Shown: positions 40,888 to 50,617, numbered from the stretch's first letter. The stretch is DNA of 64,000 nucleotides from Paenibacillus pedocola (GCF_031599675.1 NZ_CP134223.1:5394001-5458000); one strand, 5' to 3'. Notes: generated by a model not told the origin, from the letters alone. Numbers and translations are program-made.

Positions 40888-42504
40888 TTATTTTTGCGTT
40901 GCTCTGTCGTAGCCGCCCTGCTTGATCTTCAGCCATTCCTGCAGGCCCAGGCGGTCCAGCTCTTTCAGATAGTCATTCCACTCTGCATCGATTTTGCCGT
41001 TCTGGTACCACTCGGTACGCATTCTGAGCACATAGGCGAACAAGTCGGTTTCAATGGTCGTCAGGCGGTCCAGCTCGTCAATGGAATGGAATACGCTCGG
41101 CATAACGTTCTCTGCCTTCATTTTTGGAGCCATGATGTTTTTGATGATATCCATTCTTCCCTTGGCATCATCCGGCATGGTTGTATATTTATTATAGTAG
41201 GAATCCAGAATCGCCAGCGGTCCGCCGATGCTTGTTTTCTCGCGCAGCTCAACAGGGGCCGTGCCTTCCAGCGGCAAGTGCTTCAGCATACCCTTTGCTT
41301 CATCAAATTCGAAGATGTTCTGCTGAGTGTCGTCCCCGTAGGTTCCCCAGTTGTTCTGTACGGACTGGATTGGGTCATACAGCTGATCCACCCACTTCGC
41401 CGTGGTTTCCAGGTTTTTATTCGCGCTGGTCACGACCATTTTGCCGCGTCCAAGACCCAGACCGTTCGTACGGGTTACGTTAATCTCACCATCCGGCCCA
41501 GCCAGCGGCGGCATAACTTCATAAGCATCGTTAGCTCCGGAGATGTTCGCTTTATCCCAGGAGAAATAGAGGCCGTACTTCTGATCCTTGCCCTTGGCCA
41601 GGTAAGTACTCCAGTCCTGGGTATACGCTTCGATATCAATGAGTCCTTCTGTATACAGCTCGTGGATAAACGACACCGCATTTTTATAATCTTCCTGCGC
41701 AGCCGTAAAGATCACCTTGCCGTCATTGCTTACGACCGCATGGTCAGGATTCTCACCGAGTCCGAAAGAACCAAACAGGAAGGCCAGATCCTCCGCACCC
41801 GGCTTATTAATGAAGGACAGAGGAATTTCATCAGCCTGACCGTTACCGTTCGGATCCTTTGTCTTAAAAGCAATCAGCACCTGCTTCAATTCTTCCGTCG
41901 TTGTCGGCATCTTAAGGCCCAGCTTCTTCAGCCATTCCACGTTGATCCAAGGCATACTGTCCACCGCCTGGATTCTTTCTTTGCCATCCCCCAGCTCTTC
42001 GATCCAAGGAAATGCGTAGATGTTGCCGTCAGGCGCCGTAATCATACTTTTGTATTCCGGAGCTTCTTCCAGCACTTTTTTAAAGTTAGGCATATTCTGC
42101 TCAATCAGATCATTCAGCGGAATGATGGTGCCGTCCTTGGCAAGCTTCAGCAGCTCATAGTCACTGTAGTCGGCATTAAAAATCGCATCAGGAAGATCGC
42201 CGCTAGCAACCGCCAGATTTCTTTTTTCCACAAACACATCTCTGGTGAAGTTTTTCCAGTTGATATGCACATTTGTTTTTTCTTCAAGGCGTTTATTGAT
42301 CAGCTTGTCATTCGGGTCGGACGGGGCCAGCGGGGAGCTTTGGGTAATGAAGTTCAAGGTCACTTTCCCGTTTGGATCCTGTTTTTCACTGGCAGCGTTA
42401 CCTCCCCCGCCCCCGCCGCCGCATGCGGCAAGGAACATGAAGGAAGCAAGGACAGAGGCAGAAGCTGCTTTTGACAATACCTTTGATCTTTTTGATCTTT
42501 TCAT
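40888..42504 (-). CDS. Sugar-binding lipoprotein (fructan locus)
   Basis: Extracellular solute-binding protein (538 aa) of the LplA type. The signal peptide ends FLAAC, with lipidated Cys28, and a run of seven glycines follows as a tether. Segments such as KTKDPNGNGQADEIPLSF and NWGTYGDD are typical of the family. It would bind fructo-oligosaccharides from the secreted GH32 enzyme and deliver them to the two permeases encoded upstream. GGAGGT precedes the ATG. It is the third gene of the permease-permease-binding protein operon, the reverse of the pectin operon order. Confidence 0.92.
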   Translation of the reverse strand: MKRSKRSKVLSKAASASVLASFMFLAACGGGGGGGNAASEKQDPNGKVTLNFITQSSPLAPSDPNDKLINKRLEEKTNVHINWKNFTRDVFVEKRNLAVASGDLPDAIFNADYSDYELLKLAKDGTIIPLNDLIEQNMPNFKKVLEEAPEYKSMITAPDGNIYAFPWIEELGDGKERIQAVDSMPWINVEWLKKLGLKMPTTTEELKQVLIAFKTKDPNGNGQADEIPLSFINKPGAEDLAFLFGSFGLGENPDHAVVSNDGKVIFTAAQEDYKNAVSFIHELYTEGLIDIEAYTQDWSTYLAKGKDQKYGLYFSWDKANISGANDAYEVMPPLAGPDGEINVTRTNGLGLGRGKMVVTSANKNLETTAKWVDQLYDPIQSVQNNWGTYGDDTQQNIFEFDEAKGMLKHLPLEGTAPVELREKTSIGGPLAILDSYYNKYTTMPDDAKGRMDIIKNIMAPKMKAENVMPSVFHSIDELDRLTTIETDLFAYVLRMRTEWYQNGKIDAEWNDYLKELDRLGLQEWLKIKQGGYDRATQK

Positions 42505-42563
42505 CGGATATGACCTCCAAAGTAAAATGAATGAAAGAACCTTATCTATGTGCAGTCCGCTTC

Positions 42564-43445
42564 CTATTTAATGGAGCCGACCATGACACCTTTCTCAAAG
42601 TACTTCTGGAAAAACGGATACATAATGATCAGCGGCAGGCTGGAGACAACGATCGCGGCATATTTGATGATTTCAGACAAACGTTTCATTTCCGCTGCAG
42701 CCAGCTGATCACTGATCATGCCGGGGTCTACCTGATTCTGGATCAGGATGGAGCGCAGAACGAGCTGCAGCGGGTGAAGGTTCGGATTATCGAGATAGAT
42801 CATGGCATCAAAGTACGAATTCCACTGGCCGACAAAGGCATACAGCGCAAGCACAAAAATGATCGGTTTAGAGAGCGGCAATACGATGCTGAAAAAAATC
42901 CTCATCTCCGAGGCCCCGTCCACATTGGACGCCTCCTTCAGCTCGTTCGGCACCCCTTTGAAGAAGGTTCTGGACAAAATAATATTCCATACATTGACGG
43001 CCCCCGGGATAATTACAGCCCATACGGTATCCAGCAGACCCAGATTCTTAACCAGCAGGTACGTCGGGACAAGCCCGCCGCCAAAGAACATCGTGAACAG
43101 GAACAGGGTCATGAAAAAGCCTTTCCCCTTCAAGCGGTCATCTGACAGGGCATACCCGGCACAGACAGAGACCATCACGGTCAGAACAGCAAAGGCAGAG
43201 GCATAAAAAACAGCGTTTGCAAATCCCCGCAGCATCGCCGGATTGGTGAGGATCATCTTGTAGCCTTCAGTAGACCAGTCGGAAATCCTGAACGAAATTC
43301 CTTGGCTGAGCAGAACGGACGGGTCCATGAAGGAGGCTATCACCACATATATGAGCGGAAGAATCACAATCAGCACGGCCAGTGTTAAAAAGGCGGCGTT
43401 CAGTGCGAGCATAAAACGGTCCAGCCGCGAATGTTTTACAAACAT
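42564..43445 (-). CDS. Sugar ABC transporter permease, LplC type (fructan locus)
   Basis: MalG-like membrane subunit (293 aa). The coupling loop is ELKEASNVDGASEMRIFFSI, and the C-terminus is PFFQKYFEKGVMVGSIK, as in other LplC proteins. AAAGGAG precedes the ATG. It starts 17 bases after the LplB-type permease and precedes the binding protein. With no ATPase in the locus, it probably depends on a shared MsmX-like ATPase elsewhere. Fructan specificity is inferred from the GH32 and fructokinase genes downstream. Confidence 0.92.
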   Translation of the reverse strand: MFVKHSRLDRFMLALNAAFLTLAVLIVILPLIYVVIASFMDPSVLLSQGISFRISDWSTEGYKMILTNPAMLRGFANAVFYASAFAVLTVMVSVCAGYALSDDRLKGKGFFMTLFLFTMFFGGGLVPTYLLVKNLGLLDTVWAVIIPGAVNVWNIILSRTFFKGVPNELKEASNVDGASEMRIFFSIVLPLSKPIIFVLALYAFVGQWNSYFDAMIYLDNPNLHPLQLVLRSILIQNQVDPGMISDQLAAAEMKRLSEIIKYAAIVVSSLPLIIMYPFFQKYFEKGVMVGSIK

Positions 43446-43462
43446 GACTTGTTGCTCCTTTC

Positions 43463-44416
43463 TTAGTAAAGACCTTCGCCCTCATTCAGCTTCTTCACTG
43501 TGAAGTTCACCGTGAGGAGCAGGATGACGTTGATGATCGAGTTAAACAGCCCCACTGCAGCTGAGTAAGCATAGTCACCCGACTGCAGGCCGATTTTATA
43601 AACATAGGTCGGGATGATCTCCGAGGTCGGCAGGTTCGTGGCCGTCTGCATCAGATAAGCCTTTTCAAATCCGATTGACATGATGCCGCCCGCGGCAAGG
43701 ATAAAGACAATGGCCATAATCGGCCGGATGGTCGGAAGATCGATATGACGGATTCTTTGCAGAAGGTTCGCGCCATCCAGATTGGCTGCATTATGTAACT
43801 CAGGGTCCACATTGGCCAGCGCCGCCACATAGATGATGGAAGCCCAGCCCGCACCCGTCCATATATCAGACAGAATATAAATCCAGCGGAAGTACTCCGG
43901 CCGCGACATAAACATTACCGGTTCGCCTGTTATCCAGCTAAACAGCTGGTTTATCGGTCCTGTCGGGGATAAGAAAATGAACAGCATACCCACCACGACA
44001 ACGACGGATATGAAGTTAGGGGCATACAGGAACAGCTGGATATTCTTTTTCACTCCGGCCCGGCGGACCTGATTGAGCATCAGAGCAAGCAGAATGGGAA
44101 CAGGGAAGCTCAGAATCAGACCGAAAAAACTCAATTTAAGCGTATTCATAAAAATAACCTCAAAGTTCGGTGATGACAGGAATTTCTCGAAGTTGTACAG
44201 TCCCACCCATTCACTGCCCAGGATGCCTCTGATCGGACTGAAATCCTTAAAGGCGATAATCGCACCGTACATAGGACCGTATTTAAAAATCAGGGTCAGG
44301 ATCAGCGCCGGTGACAGCATTAGATACAGGAAGTAATGCTTCTTGAAATATTCCATCAGGGAACTCTTCCGTCCCGCCGCCAGTTTTCTGTGATTTAATT
44401 CTATTGAGTTATGCAA
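43463..44416 (-). CDS. Sugar ABC transporter permease, LplB type (fructan locus)
   Basis: MalF-like membrane subunit (317 aa from the chosen start). It carries the family segments FKYGPMYGAIIAFKDFSP and the coupling loop LHNAANLDGANLLQRIRHID, and ends NFTVKKLNEGEGLY. An ATG at 44431 opens the frame, but it has no ribosome site. The TTG at 44416 follows GGAGGT with 7-base spacing and was preferred. It is the first gene of the fructan importer operon, behind a good promoter at 44517-44545. It is divergent from a LacI regulator. Confidence 0.9.
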   Translation of the reverse strand: MHNSIELNHRKLAAGRKSSLMEYFKKHYFLYLMLSPALILTLIFKYGPMYGAIIAFKDFSPIRGILGSEWVGLYNFEKFLSSPNFEVIFMNTLKLSFFGLILSFPVPILLALMLNQVRRAGVKKNIQLFLYAPNFISVVVVVGMLFIFLSPTGPINQLFSWITGEPVMFMSRPEYFRWIYILSDIWTGAGWASIIYVAALANVDPELHNAANLDGANLLQRIRHIDLPTIRPIMAIVFILAAGGIMSIGFEKAYLMQTATNLPTSEIIPTYVYKIGLQSGDYAYSAAVGLFNSIINVILLLTVNFTVKKLNEGEGLY

Positions 44417-44510
44417 TGCCTTTACCTCCATTCTTTACATGGTTTATAGTTCACTGCTTCAGGGCCGCCACTAAAAAGGCTTACATTTTGGCGCATATGC
44501 CCTCTGGTTC

Positions 44511-44559
44511 TTTTACAATTTAACAAAGACCACTTCACCAGTCAATACATTTTGTAAAA
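44511..44559 (-). promoter_or_regulatory. Promoter of the fructan importer with flanking inverted repeat
   Basis: -35 TTGACT (44540-44545), 17-base spacer, -10 TAAATT (44517-44522) on the minus strand. TTTTACAA (44511-44518) overlaps the -10, and its inverse TTGTAAAA lies at 44552-44559 just upstream of the -35; a third copy is at 44743-44750. These are candidate sites for the divergent LacI protein. The rest of the 419-base gap is AT-rich and shows no gene. Confidence 0.65.
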
Positions 44560-44835
44560 ATAAATTTGTTCAATTGACTATTATTTTACTTATAAATGTC
44601 TTGATAATATTGTCAAAACTCATAAAAGGCTAGTTTATGGCATAGAAAAGCCATTATCTCAACCTAATACACTCAATTTAAGTAGTATCCAGGAAAGTAT
44701 TAGCAAACATCCACAATGAATAATGTAAACTGAATTGTGCATTTGTAAAATTGAGATTGCTATTTTGAGAAAACTATTATACATTTAAGGGAGTAAAACG
44801 AAGAGAAACAATCATGTAGAGGTGAACTTACATAT

Positions 44836-45876
44836 ATGGCACGGGGAAAAGTAACGATACAGGACATCGCCGATGCGCTGGGGATCTCCAGAAACACGGC
44901 CTCCAAAGCTTTGAACGGAACCGAAGGCCTGCCTGAAGAAACCCGAAACAAAGTGATCAAGAAGGCGATTGAGTTAAAGTATAAACAATTTTCATTGATG
45001 GAACCGGACAATGTCCTGCCAAAGAGCTCCCGGAATATTGCGCTATTAACGGAAAATCTGCCGAACACCTCCCACTTTGGATCGACGTTGATCAGCGGCC
45101 TGGAGAAGCGGATCAGTGCTGAGGGGTATAATCTATCGATTCATATCATCCGGGAGATTGACCAGAAATCGCTGTCTCTTCCGAATAATTTTGATGTCGC
45201 AAATGTGGACGGGATCATCTGTATCGAGCTGTTTAATTTGGCTTACAGCAATCTGATTACAAGTCTTGAAATTCCGACTATTTTCATCGACTGCTCTGCA
45301 CATGTCTGTTATCCGGATTTCCCTGCGGATGTCTTGTTAATGGAGAACGAGCACAGTACGTACCAGCTTACCAAAAAGTTGATTGATGGCGGTTACACGA
45401 CCTTGGGGTTCATCGGGGATTATAATCATTGCCGGAGCTTTAATGAGCGCTGGGTAGGGTTTAACCGCGCGCTGACCGAGGCCGGAATCCGGCTGGACCG
45501 CACTCAGTGTGTTCTGGATGAGGATAATCTTTTTTTCTCCAGCCCCGGGTGGGCGGATGAGAAATTGAACGGCATCGCGGAGCTCCCGTCTGCTTTTGTA
45601 TGCGCGAATGATTATATTGCTGTTAACTTTATGAAATCACTGAAAAATCTGAATCATGCCATTCCCGGTGATATTGTCGTCTGCGGATTTGATAATGGTC
45701 CGGAATCGAGAATTATTGAACCGCACCTGACCACCGTCCATATCTACAGCAATGAAATGGGTGTCAAAGCTGCCGAAATGCTGCTGTCCCGGATCAATAC
45801 TCCAGAACAGCCTTATCAGGTCTCTCATATCTATACGAAACCGGTCTACAGGGCATCCACACCGGATATTAAGTAA
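44836..45876 (+). CDS. LacI family regulator (fructan locus)
   Basis: Sugar-responsive repressor (346 aa). The helix-turn-helix is VTIQDIADALGISRNTASKA with the minor-groove helix segment that follows, and the effector domain spans about residues 65-340 (FVCANDYIAVNFMKSLKNLN and VVCGFDNGPESRIIEPHLTT). A GAGGTG site precedes the ATG. It is divergent from the fructan ABC importer and downstream GH32/kinase genes, and is the obvious regulator of that locus. The inducer could be fructose, sucrose or a fructo-oligosaccharide; it cannot be decided here. Confidence 0.92.
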   Translation: MARGKVTIQDIADALGISRNTASKALNGTEGLPEETRNKVIKKAIELKYKQFSLMEPDNVLPKSSRNIALLTENLPNTSHFGSTLISGLEKRISAEGYNLSIHIIREIDQKSLSLPNNFDVANVDGIICIELFNLAYSNLITSLEIPTIFIDCSAHVCYPDFPADVLLMENEHSTYQLTKKLIDGGYTTLGFIGDYNHCRSFNERWVGFNRALTEAGIRLDRTQCVLDEDNLFFSSPGWADEKLNGIAELPSAFVCANDYIAVNFMKSLKNLNHAIPGDIVVCGFDNGPESRIIEPHLTTVHIYSNEMGVKAAEMLLSRINTPEQPYQVSHIYTKPVYRASTPDIK

Positions 45877-45922
45877 GAGCTGGAATGGATGATAACCTGC
45901 TTTCGAGATGAGGGGGATTGTG

Positions 45923-46828
45923 ATGAGAGTTATTTTCTGCCGGGACCCGCTGGATGCCAAACGGGTGGATATGGATTACGAAGCAGAATGGCACGGGGCG
46001 CAGGCTGCCGGCTTCAAGACGGAGCTGCTGTCGCTGGAGGACCTGCTTGAAGGCGAGGCTGTCCGGTCAATCCGGCAGATTGCGCCGGCACTTTACAGGG
46101 AATCTGCCGTCTACCGGGGCTGGATGATGAAGCCGGAGCATTATGAGAAGCTCTACTATGCACTCCTATCGAAGAATATTGAACTTATCAATGATCCTTC
46201 TGCTTATGCTCACTGCCATTACCTGCCCTATTCCTATTCGTTAATCGCCTCCATGACCCCGCGTACGGTTTGGCGCACAAGTCCGGGCGGGCCGGAAGGC
46301 TGGACGGAGCTGTTCGCACAAATTGCCATCTTCGGCCAATCTCCTTTAATTGTTAAGGACTATGTGAAGTCCAGAAAACATGAATGGACTGATGCATGCT
46401 ATATTCCTGATGCTTCAGACCACGAAAACGTACGGCGGGTAGTGTCCAACTTCGTGGAGAGACAGGGAGACGGGCTGAGCGAAGGCATTGTTCTCCGTGA
46501 ATTCGTACCTTTGGAGTACCTGCAGACACACGATAAAAGCGGGATGCCGCTTTCCAAGGAGTACCGGATATTTTTCCTGGATCAGCAGATCATAGCTTTC
46601 CTGAATTACTGGGATGATGCGGCATATGACGAGGAGCAGCCGGAGTTGACCCCCTTCAGGGACATCGCCCGGACGATTACAAGCCGCTTCTTCACCATGG
46701 ACATCGCCAAAACATCTGAGGGCCGCTGGATCATTGTTGAACTGGGGGACGGCGGAGTTTCCGGTCTGCCTGTGCAAATGGATGTCAGCGCGTTTTATGA
46801 GAAGTTAATGGATGCTACTAGCGGCTGA
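45923..46828 (+). CDS. ATP-grasp domain protein, function unknown
   Basis: Cytoplasmic protein (301 aa from the chosen start) with an ATP-grasp-like C-terminal domain (SPLIVKDYVKSRKHEW, EGIVLREFVPLE, KEYRIFFLDQQIIAF, then IDVA-like WIIVELGDGGVSGLP). Such enzymes join a carboxylate to an amine or thiol using ATP. The frame opens at 45908, but the ATG at 45923 has AGGGGG 6 bases ahead. It lies 46 bases downstream of the LacI gene in the same direction and may share its transcript. I cannot name its substrates. Similar single ATP-grasp proteins (DUF4343-like) are common in Firmicutes. Confidence 0.75.
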   Translation: MRVIFCRDPLDAKRVDMDYEAEWHGAQAAGFKTELLSLEDLLEGEAVRSIRQIAPALYRESAVYRGWMMKPEHYEKLYYALLSKNIELINDPSAYAHCHYLPYSYSLIASMTPRTVWRTSPGGPEGWTELFAQIAIFGQSPLIVKDYVKSRKHEWTDACYIPDASDHENVRRVVSNFVERQGDGLSEGIVLREFVPLEYLQTHDKSGMPLSKEYRIFFLDQQIIAFLNYWDDAAYDEEQPELTPFRDIARTITSRFFTMDIAKTSEGRWIIVELGDGGVSGLPVQMDVSAFYEKLMDATSG

Positions 46829-46857
46829 TCCCGCCCTATATAATAGTAATACTCATG

Positions 46858-46885
46858 ACCGCCTTGGCTTAGCCACAGGCGGTTT
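46858..46885 (+). terminator. Terminator after the ATP-grasp gene
   Basis: ACCGCC.TGGC pairs with GCCA.GGCGGT, and TTTCC follows. It is about 30 bases past the stop codon. Confidence 0.65.
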
Positions 46886-47049
46886 CCGCGTTTATATAGT
46901 CCGCCAACCCTACCCTTTCAATCTCCAATTAACCAGCTATCCTCTTTTTCTATCAGCCGAGGCATTGCTTCGCCTTTACCATTTTGCAACTACTTTGCCG
47001 GCAGGTTGGGATATACTAGCCACAGATGAACCAAAGGAGATTATAACTT

Positions 47050-48519
47050 ATGAATAAATCCGCTTTAAGCGCCTTTCTCTTCTTAACCTTAATAGCCTCA
47101 GGCTGCGGTGCCCCTAAGGCTCCCAGTGATTTGCTCCGGGCCCCCTCACAGGGCAGCGCCGATGGGACCATTACCAGTGTCGTGAAATCTTTTCTCCCCG
47201 CTAATGCCCACCTGACAGTCCCCGTCCATTCCGAATCGGGCAGCGCCATCCAGCTCCAGGATCTCGACAAAGACGGTCAGAATGAGATTCTGGCCTTTTA
47301 TAAAACAGACAAAACCGACTACGAGATCAATACGCTTATCCTTAGGCAAACCGGCGGGGACTGGAACAAGCTGACCACAATTACCGGAGTGGGCAGCCAG
47401 CTGGATTATGTACAGTTTGCAGATGTTACTGCAGACGGGCAGACGGATATGCTGCTGGGTTTCAGCGGCGGCCAGGGACTCAGCAACGAGCTGTCTGTCT
47501 ACAGTCTGAATAGCGGCGTGCTGACCGAAGTGCTTAAGCAGGCTTATGACTATTTGGCGGTCGGCGATCTGACAGGGGAGAGAAAGACAGATATCGCTCT
47601 GTTCCAGACAACCTTTACCACAGACATGCAGCCGGTTGCCCGGCTGCAATTATACCGGCTCCACGGCGGCAAGCAGCAGAGCCTTGCCGATCAGACGCTT
47701 GACGGGGCTGTGATTCAGGCTGTATACGCTAAGGCAGCGCCAGCCGCCAGCGCATTGTTCGTAGATATGGCTATTGGTGCACATTCTTCCTATACCCTGC
47801 TCCTGACTTGGGAAAATGGTAAATTTATTGATATACTGGCAGCAGATGATTATCATCATGCAGAGCTTGCGGACAGCAAGGATATTACGCTGGCACCCGT
47901 AACTCCCGGCCCGGGCGGTAAACTGGTAGAGAACAATATGGCGGTCAAGGATTACCCGTTGTACAGCTCGGACGCGAACGGTGACGGTATTGTTGAGGTC
48001 GGATTCCTTGTTCCGCCTGCCGGAACAGAGAGCATGGCTCCGCTGGCCACCCCGTTTATCACCAAATATTATCAGTGGGACGGACAATCAGGACTGAAGT
48101 TCACGGAAGAGAAGTTCGACAGATGGGGCTTCAACTTCCATATCCCACAGAACTGGAGAGGCAAATACACGCTTGAGATTGCCGGGGATTCTCCTGACCC
48201 GTGGGAGAGTATCAGCTTTATCTACCATGATGCCGCATCCGGAGAAGAAGCGTCGCTGCTTGAACTGCGCCTGCTTACCAAGCAGGACTGGCAGGCCGCA
48301 GAAGCCGTACTGAAGGCACAGAACAGGCCCTATCAGCTGCTCTATGAGCTTCAGAATACAGAGGATACTACGGCACCAACGGTGCTCGTTGCAGTGCTGC
48401 CGCCGGCGGATGCTGCCGGTAAGCTGAGCGGTGCCTCCCTTCAGGAGTATAACCAGCTTAAATTATCACTTACGAAAGTCCAGGAGCTGGCCGGCACACC
48501 GCAGCAGCCTTTGCAATAA
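47050..48519 (+). CDS. FG-GAP/VCBS-repeat lipoprotein
   Basis: Secreted lipoprotein (489 aa) of unknown role. The signal ends LIASGC, with lipidated Cys19. At least four FG-GAP-like blades with Ca-binding-style Asp loops can be read: IQLQDLDKDGQNEILAFYK (about residues 72-90), VQFADVTADGQTDMLLGFS, LAVGDLTGERKTDIALFQ and YSSDANGDGIVEVGFLVP. This suggests a beta-propeller. AAAGGAG precedes the ATG. Only 14 bases separate it from the response regulator gene, so it is probably co-transcribed with that two-component system and may provide its extracellular input. That functional link is inferred. Confidence 0.8.
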   Translation: MNKSALSAFLFLTLIASGCGAPKAPSDLLRAPSQGSADGTITSVVKSFLPANAHLTVPVHSESGSAIQLQDLDKDGQNEILAFYKTDKTDYEINTLILRQTGGDWNKLTTITGVGSQLDYVQFADVTADGQTDMLLGFSGGQGLSNELSVYSLNSGVLTEVLKQAYDYLAVGDLTGERKTDIALFQTTFTTDMQPVARLQLYRLHGGKQQSLADQTLDGAVIQAVYAKAAPAASALFVDMAIGAHSSYTLLLTWENGKFIDILAADDYHHAELADSKDITLAPVTPGPGGKLVENNMAVKDYPLYSSDANGDGIVEVGFLVPPAGTESMAPLATPFITKYYQWDGQSGLKFTEEKFDRWGFNFHIPQNWRGKYTLEIAGDSPDPWESISFIYHDAASGEEASLLELRLLTKQDWQAAEAVLKAQNRPYQLLYELQNTEDTTAPTVLVAVLPPADAAGKLSGASLQEYNQLKLSLTKVQELAGTPQQPLQ

Positions 48520-48533
48520 CAAGGAGGGTCTCC

Positions 48534-49229
48534 ATGAAGGTGCTGGTATTGGAAGATGAAAAGCCTATACGTGATTTTCTTCAGGTGAATCTGAAGCGTG
48601 CAGGCTTTGAGGTTGCCGAAGCAGCCACTGGCGAAGCCGCATTGGCTGCCGCCCGGGAACAGCGGGATTTTGACATCGCTATTCTGGATCTGATGCTTCC
48701 CGGGATTAGCGGATTTGAGGTGTGCGCACACCTGCGCCGGGAATTCCCCCGGCTCGGAATCATTATGCTGACCGCCAAGAGCCAGGAAATCGACAAAGTG
48801 ATGGGGCTGGATTCCGGCGCTGATGATTATGTAATCAAGCCCTTCAGCCCGGTTGAATTACTGGCCCGGGTCCGGTCGTTATACCGGCGGATGTATCCGG
48901 GGGAAGAGATGCTTCTGGAGAACAGCATCCAGCTGCCTCCCTTTACCCTTATGCTTGATGAACGGAAATTACTGAAGAATACGGCCGAGATTCCTTTGAC
49001 GCCTACGGAATTCTCCATTGTTAGGCTGCTCATGGAGCAGCCTAACAAGGCGATGAACCGGGATGATATTCTGACCTCGGTCTGGGGGCAGTATTTCATG
49101 GGGGAGCTTAAGATCGTTGATGTAAATATCAGCCGGATCCGGCAAAAGATCGGCCAAGACGCCTCCGGGCCGCAATATCTGGAGACGGTGTGGGGATTCG
49201 GCTATCTATGGAGGGTACAACATTGCTGA
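48534..49229 (+). CDS. OmpR/PhoB-type response regulator
   Basis: DNA-binding response regulator (231 aa). The receiver domain has the acidic pocket (LVLEDEKP) and phosphorylated Asp52 (AILDLMLPG), with KPF Lys near residue 101. The C-terminal winged helix occupies about residues 130-228 (PLTPTEFSIVRLLMEQPNKA and VDVNISRIRQKIG). AGGAGGG precedes the ATG. It overlaps the histidine kinase gene by 7 bases. The partner kinase and the upstream FG-GAP lipoprotein appear to form one operon. Target genes are unknown. Confidence 0.95.
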   Translation: MKVLVLEDEKPIRDFLQVNLKRAGFEVAEAATGEAALAAAREQRDFDIAILDLMLPGISGFEVCAHLRREFPRLGIIMLTAKSQEIDKVMGLDSGADDYVIKPFSPVELLARVRSLYRRMYPGEEMLLENSIQLPPFTLMLDERKLLKNTAEIPLTPTEFSIVRLLMEQPNKAMNRDDILTSVWGQYFMGELKIVDVNISRIRQKIGQDASGPQYLETVWGFGYLWRVQHC

Positions 49230-50617
49230 AAGGTATCAGGTCCCGGCTTATACTCTATATTACTATTGTCCTGCTCCTGATCGTACTGCTGCTGGAAGGG
49301 GTGTTTATTGTGGCTGTCCACTACTTTTATCTGGGCAGTGCGATGGAGACGCTATCCTCACGGGCCACGACCTCGGCTACCTTTTTCAATAAGTATCTGG
49401 AAGGCTATTCAATTAATGAGCGGGCCCGGTATATTCTGGAGAATCTCTCCCCTGAAGAGAGCAGCAAGGTTGAGGTGCTTAACACTGCCGGGAATGTCAT
49501 AATCAACTCTTTCGGCTTCTCCAGCTCAGAGCTGATCGATACTCCTGACGTCAAATCTGCTCTGGCCGGCGGCAAGGGAAGCTACCAGAGCCTCACACCG
49601 GTGAACGGTGAACGGATAATGGCTGTGTCCATCCCCTTAAAGGAATCCGGAATGAATATCGGTGTGCTTCGCTACTCAATTTCTGCAGAGCCTCTATACC
49701 ACGTGATCCTCAAAATCGTGCTGAATGCGGTATGGGTTGGGCTGCTTGTCATCCTGTTCGGCTTCGTGCTCAGCCTGCTTATCGCCAAGCGTATCGTAGG
49801 TCCGATTCAGCAGCTAACCTCAGTAGCCAAAGAAATGGCTACCGGGAACTTTGCAGCCAAGGCGGCGAAGCAGCATGACGATGAAATCGGCACACTTGCA
49901 GTCACACTCAATTACATGTCTGAGGAAATCCTCAAGAGCGAAAAAATCAAATATGACTTCATCTCTTCTGTTACGCATGAGCTTCGTACTCCCCTAACCT
50001 CCATCAAAGGATGGGGCGAGACACTGCTTATGGGTGACTTGTCCGATAAAAAAGAGACCCTGCAGGGTCTCGAGGTAATGACTGGAGAAACGGACCGGCT
50101 AATCGGCCTGGTGGAGGATCTGCTCGACTTCTCCAAATTCCAGGCCGGTGAGATTACTGTAGAGCTTCAGCCGTATGATCTTAGAGGACTGCTTGAGGAT
50201 CTGCTGCTGCAGTTCAGATACCGCGGGCAGACGAAGCAAATCCGGCTCTACGCGGATATTCCCGACCAGCCCTTGCCGGTCGACGGCGACTTCAACCGGC
50301 TGAAGCAGGTTTTTGTCAATCTGCTGGACAATGCCTTTAAGTTCACACCGGCAGAGGGAGCAGTACGTATTACAGCGGTCAGCCAGGATGCGCTGATTGT
50401 TATCACGGTAACGGATACCGGTGAGGGTATTGAGGCCGCTGATCTGGAGAAGCTGGGCACCAAATTCTTCAAAGGGAAATCACGCCAGTCGGGAAGCGGT
50501 CTGGGTCTGGCTATCTGCAAGGAAATCATCGGACTGCATGGCGGCAGTCTGCGCATCGAGAGTGAATTCACCAAAGGAACCTCTGTCATTGTAGAGCTGC
50601 CGCGTTATCAGGTTTAG
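49223..50617 (+). CDS. Sensor histidine kinase (HAMP-HisKA-HATPase)
   Basis: Membrane sensor kinase (464 aa), partner of the preceding regulator. First membrane helix about residues 9-33, extracellular sensor about 34-160, second helix about 165-190 and HAMP about 191-240. The phospho-accepting His252 lies in SSVTHELRTPLTSIKGW. The ATPase domain has N box NLLDNAFKFTP, DTGEGI and GSGLGLAI. The GTG at 49190 opens the frame, but the TTG at 49223 has GGAGGG 7 bases ahead and overlaps the regulator stop (TTGCTGA). It was chosen as the coupled start. The signal sensed is unknown. Confidence 0.94.
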   Translation: MLKGIRSRLILYITIVLLLIVLLLEGVFIVAVHYFYLGSAMETLSSRATTSATFFNKYLEGYSINERARYILENLSPEESSKVEVLNTAGNVIINSFGFSSSELIDTPDVKSALAGGKGSYQSLTPVNGERIMAVSIPLKESGMNIGVLRYSISAEPLYHVILKIVLNAVWVGLLVILFGFVLSLLIAKRIVGPIQQLTSVAKEMATGNFAAKAAKQHDDEIGTLAVTLNYMSEEILKSEKIKYDFISSVTHELRTPLTSIKGWGETLLMGDLSDKKETLQGLEVMTGETDRLIGLVEDLLDFSKFQAGEITVELQPYDLRGLLEDLLLQFRYRGQTKQIRLYADIPDQPLPVDGDFNRLKQVFVNLLDNAFKFTPAEGAVRITAVSQDALIVITVTDTGEGIEAADLEKLGTKFFKGKSRQSGSGLGLAICKEIIGLHGGSLRIESEFTKGTSVIVELPRYQV

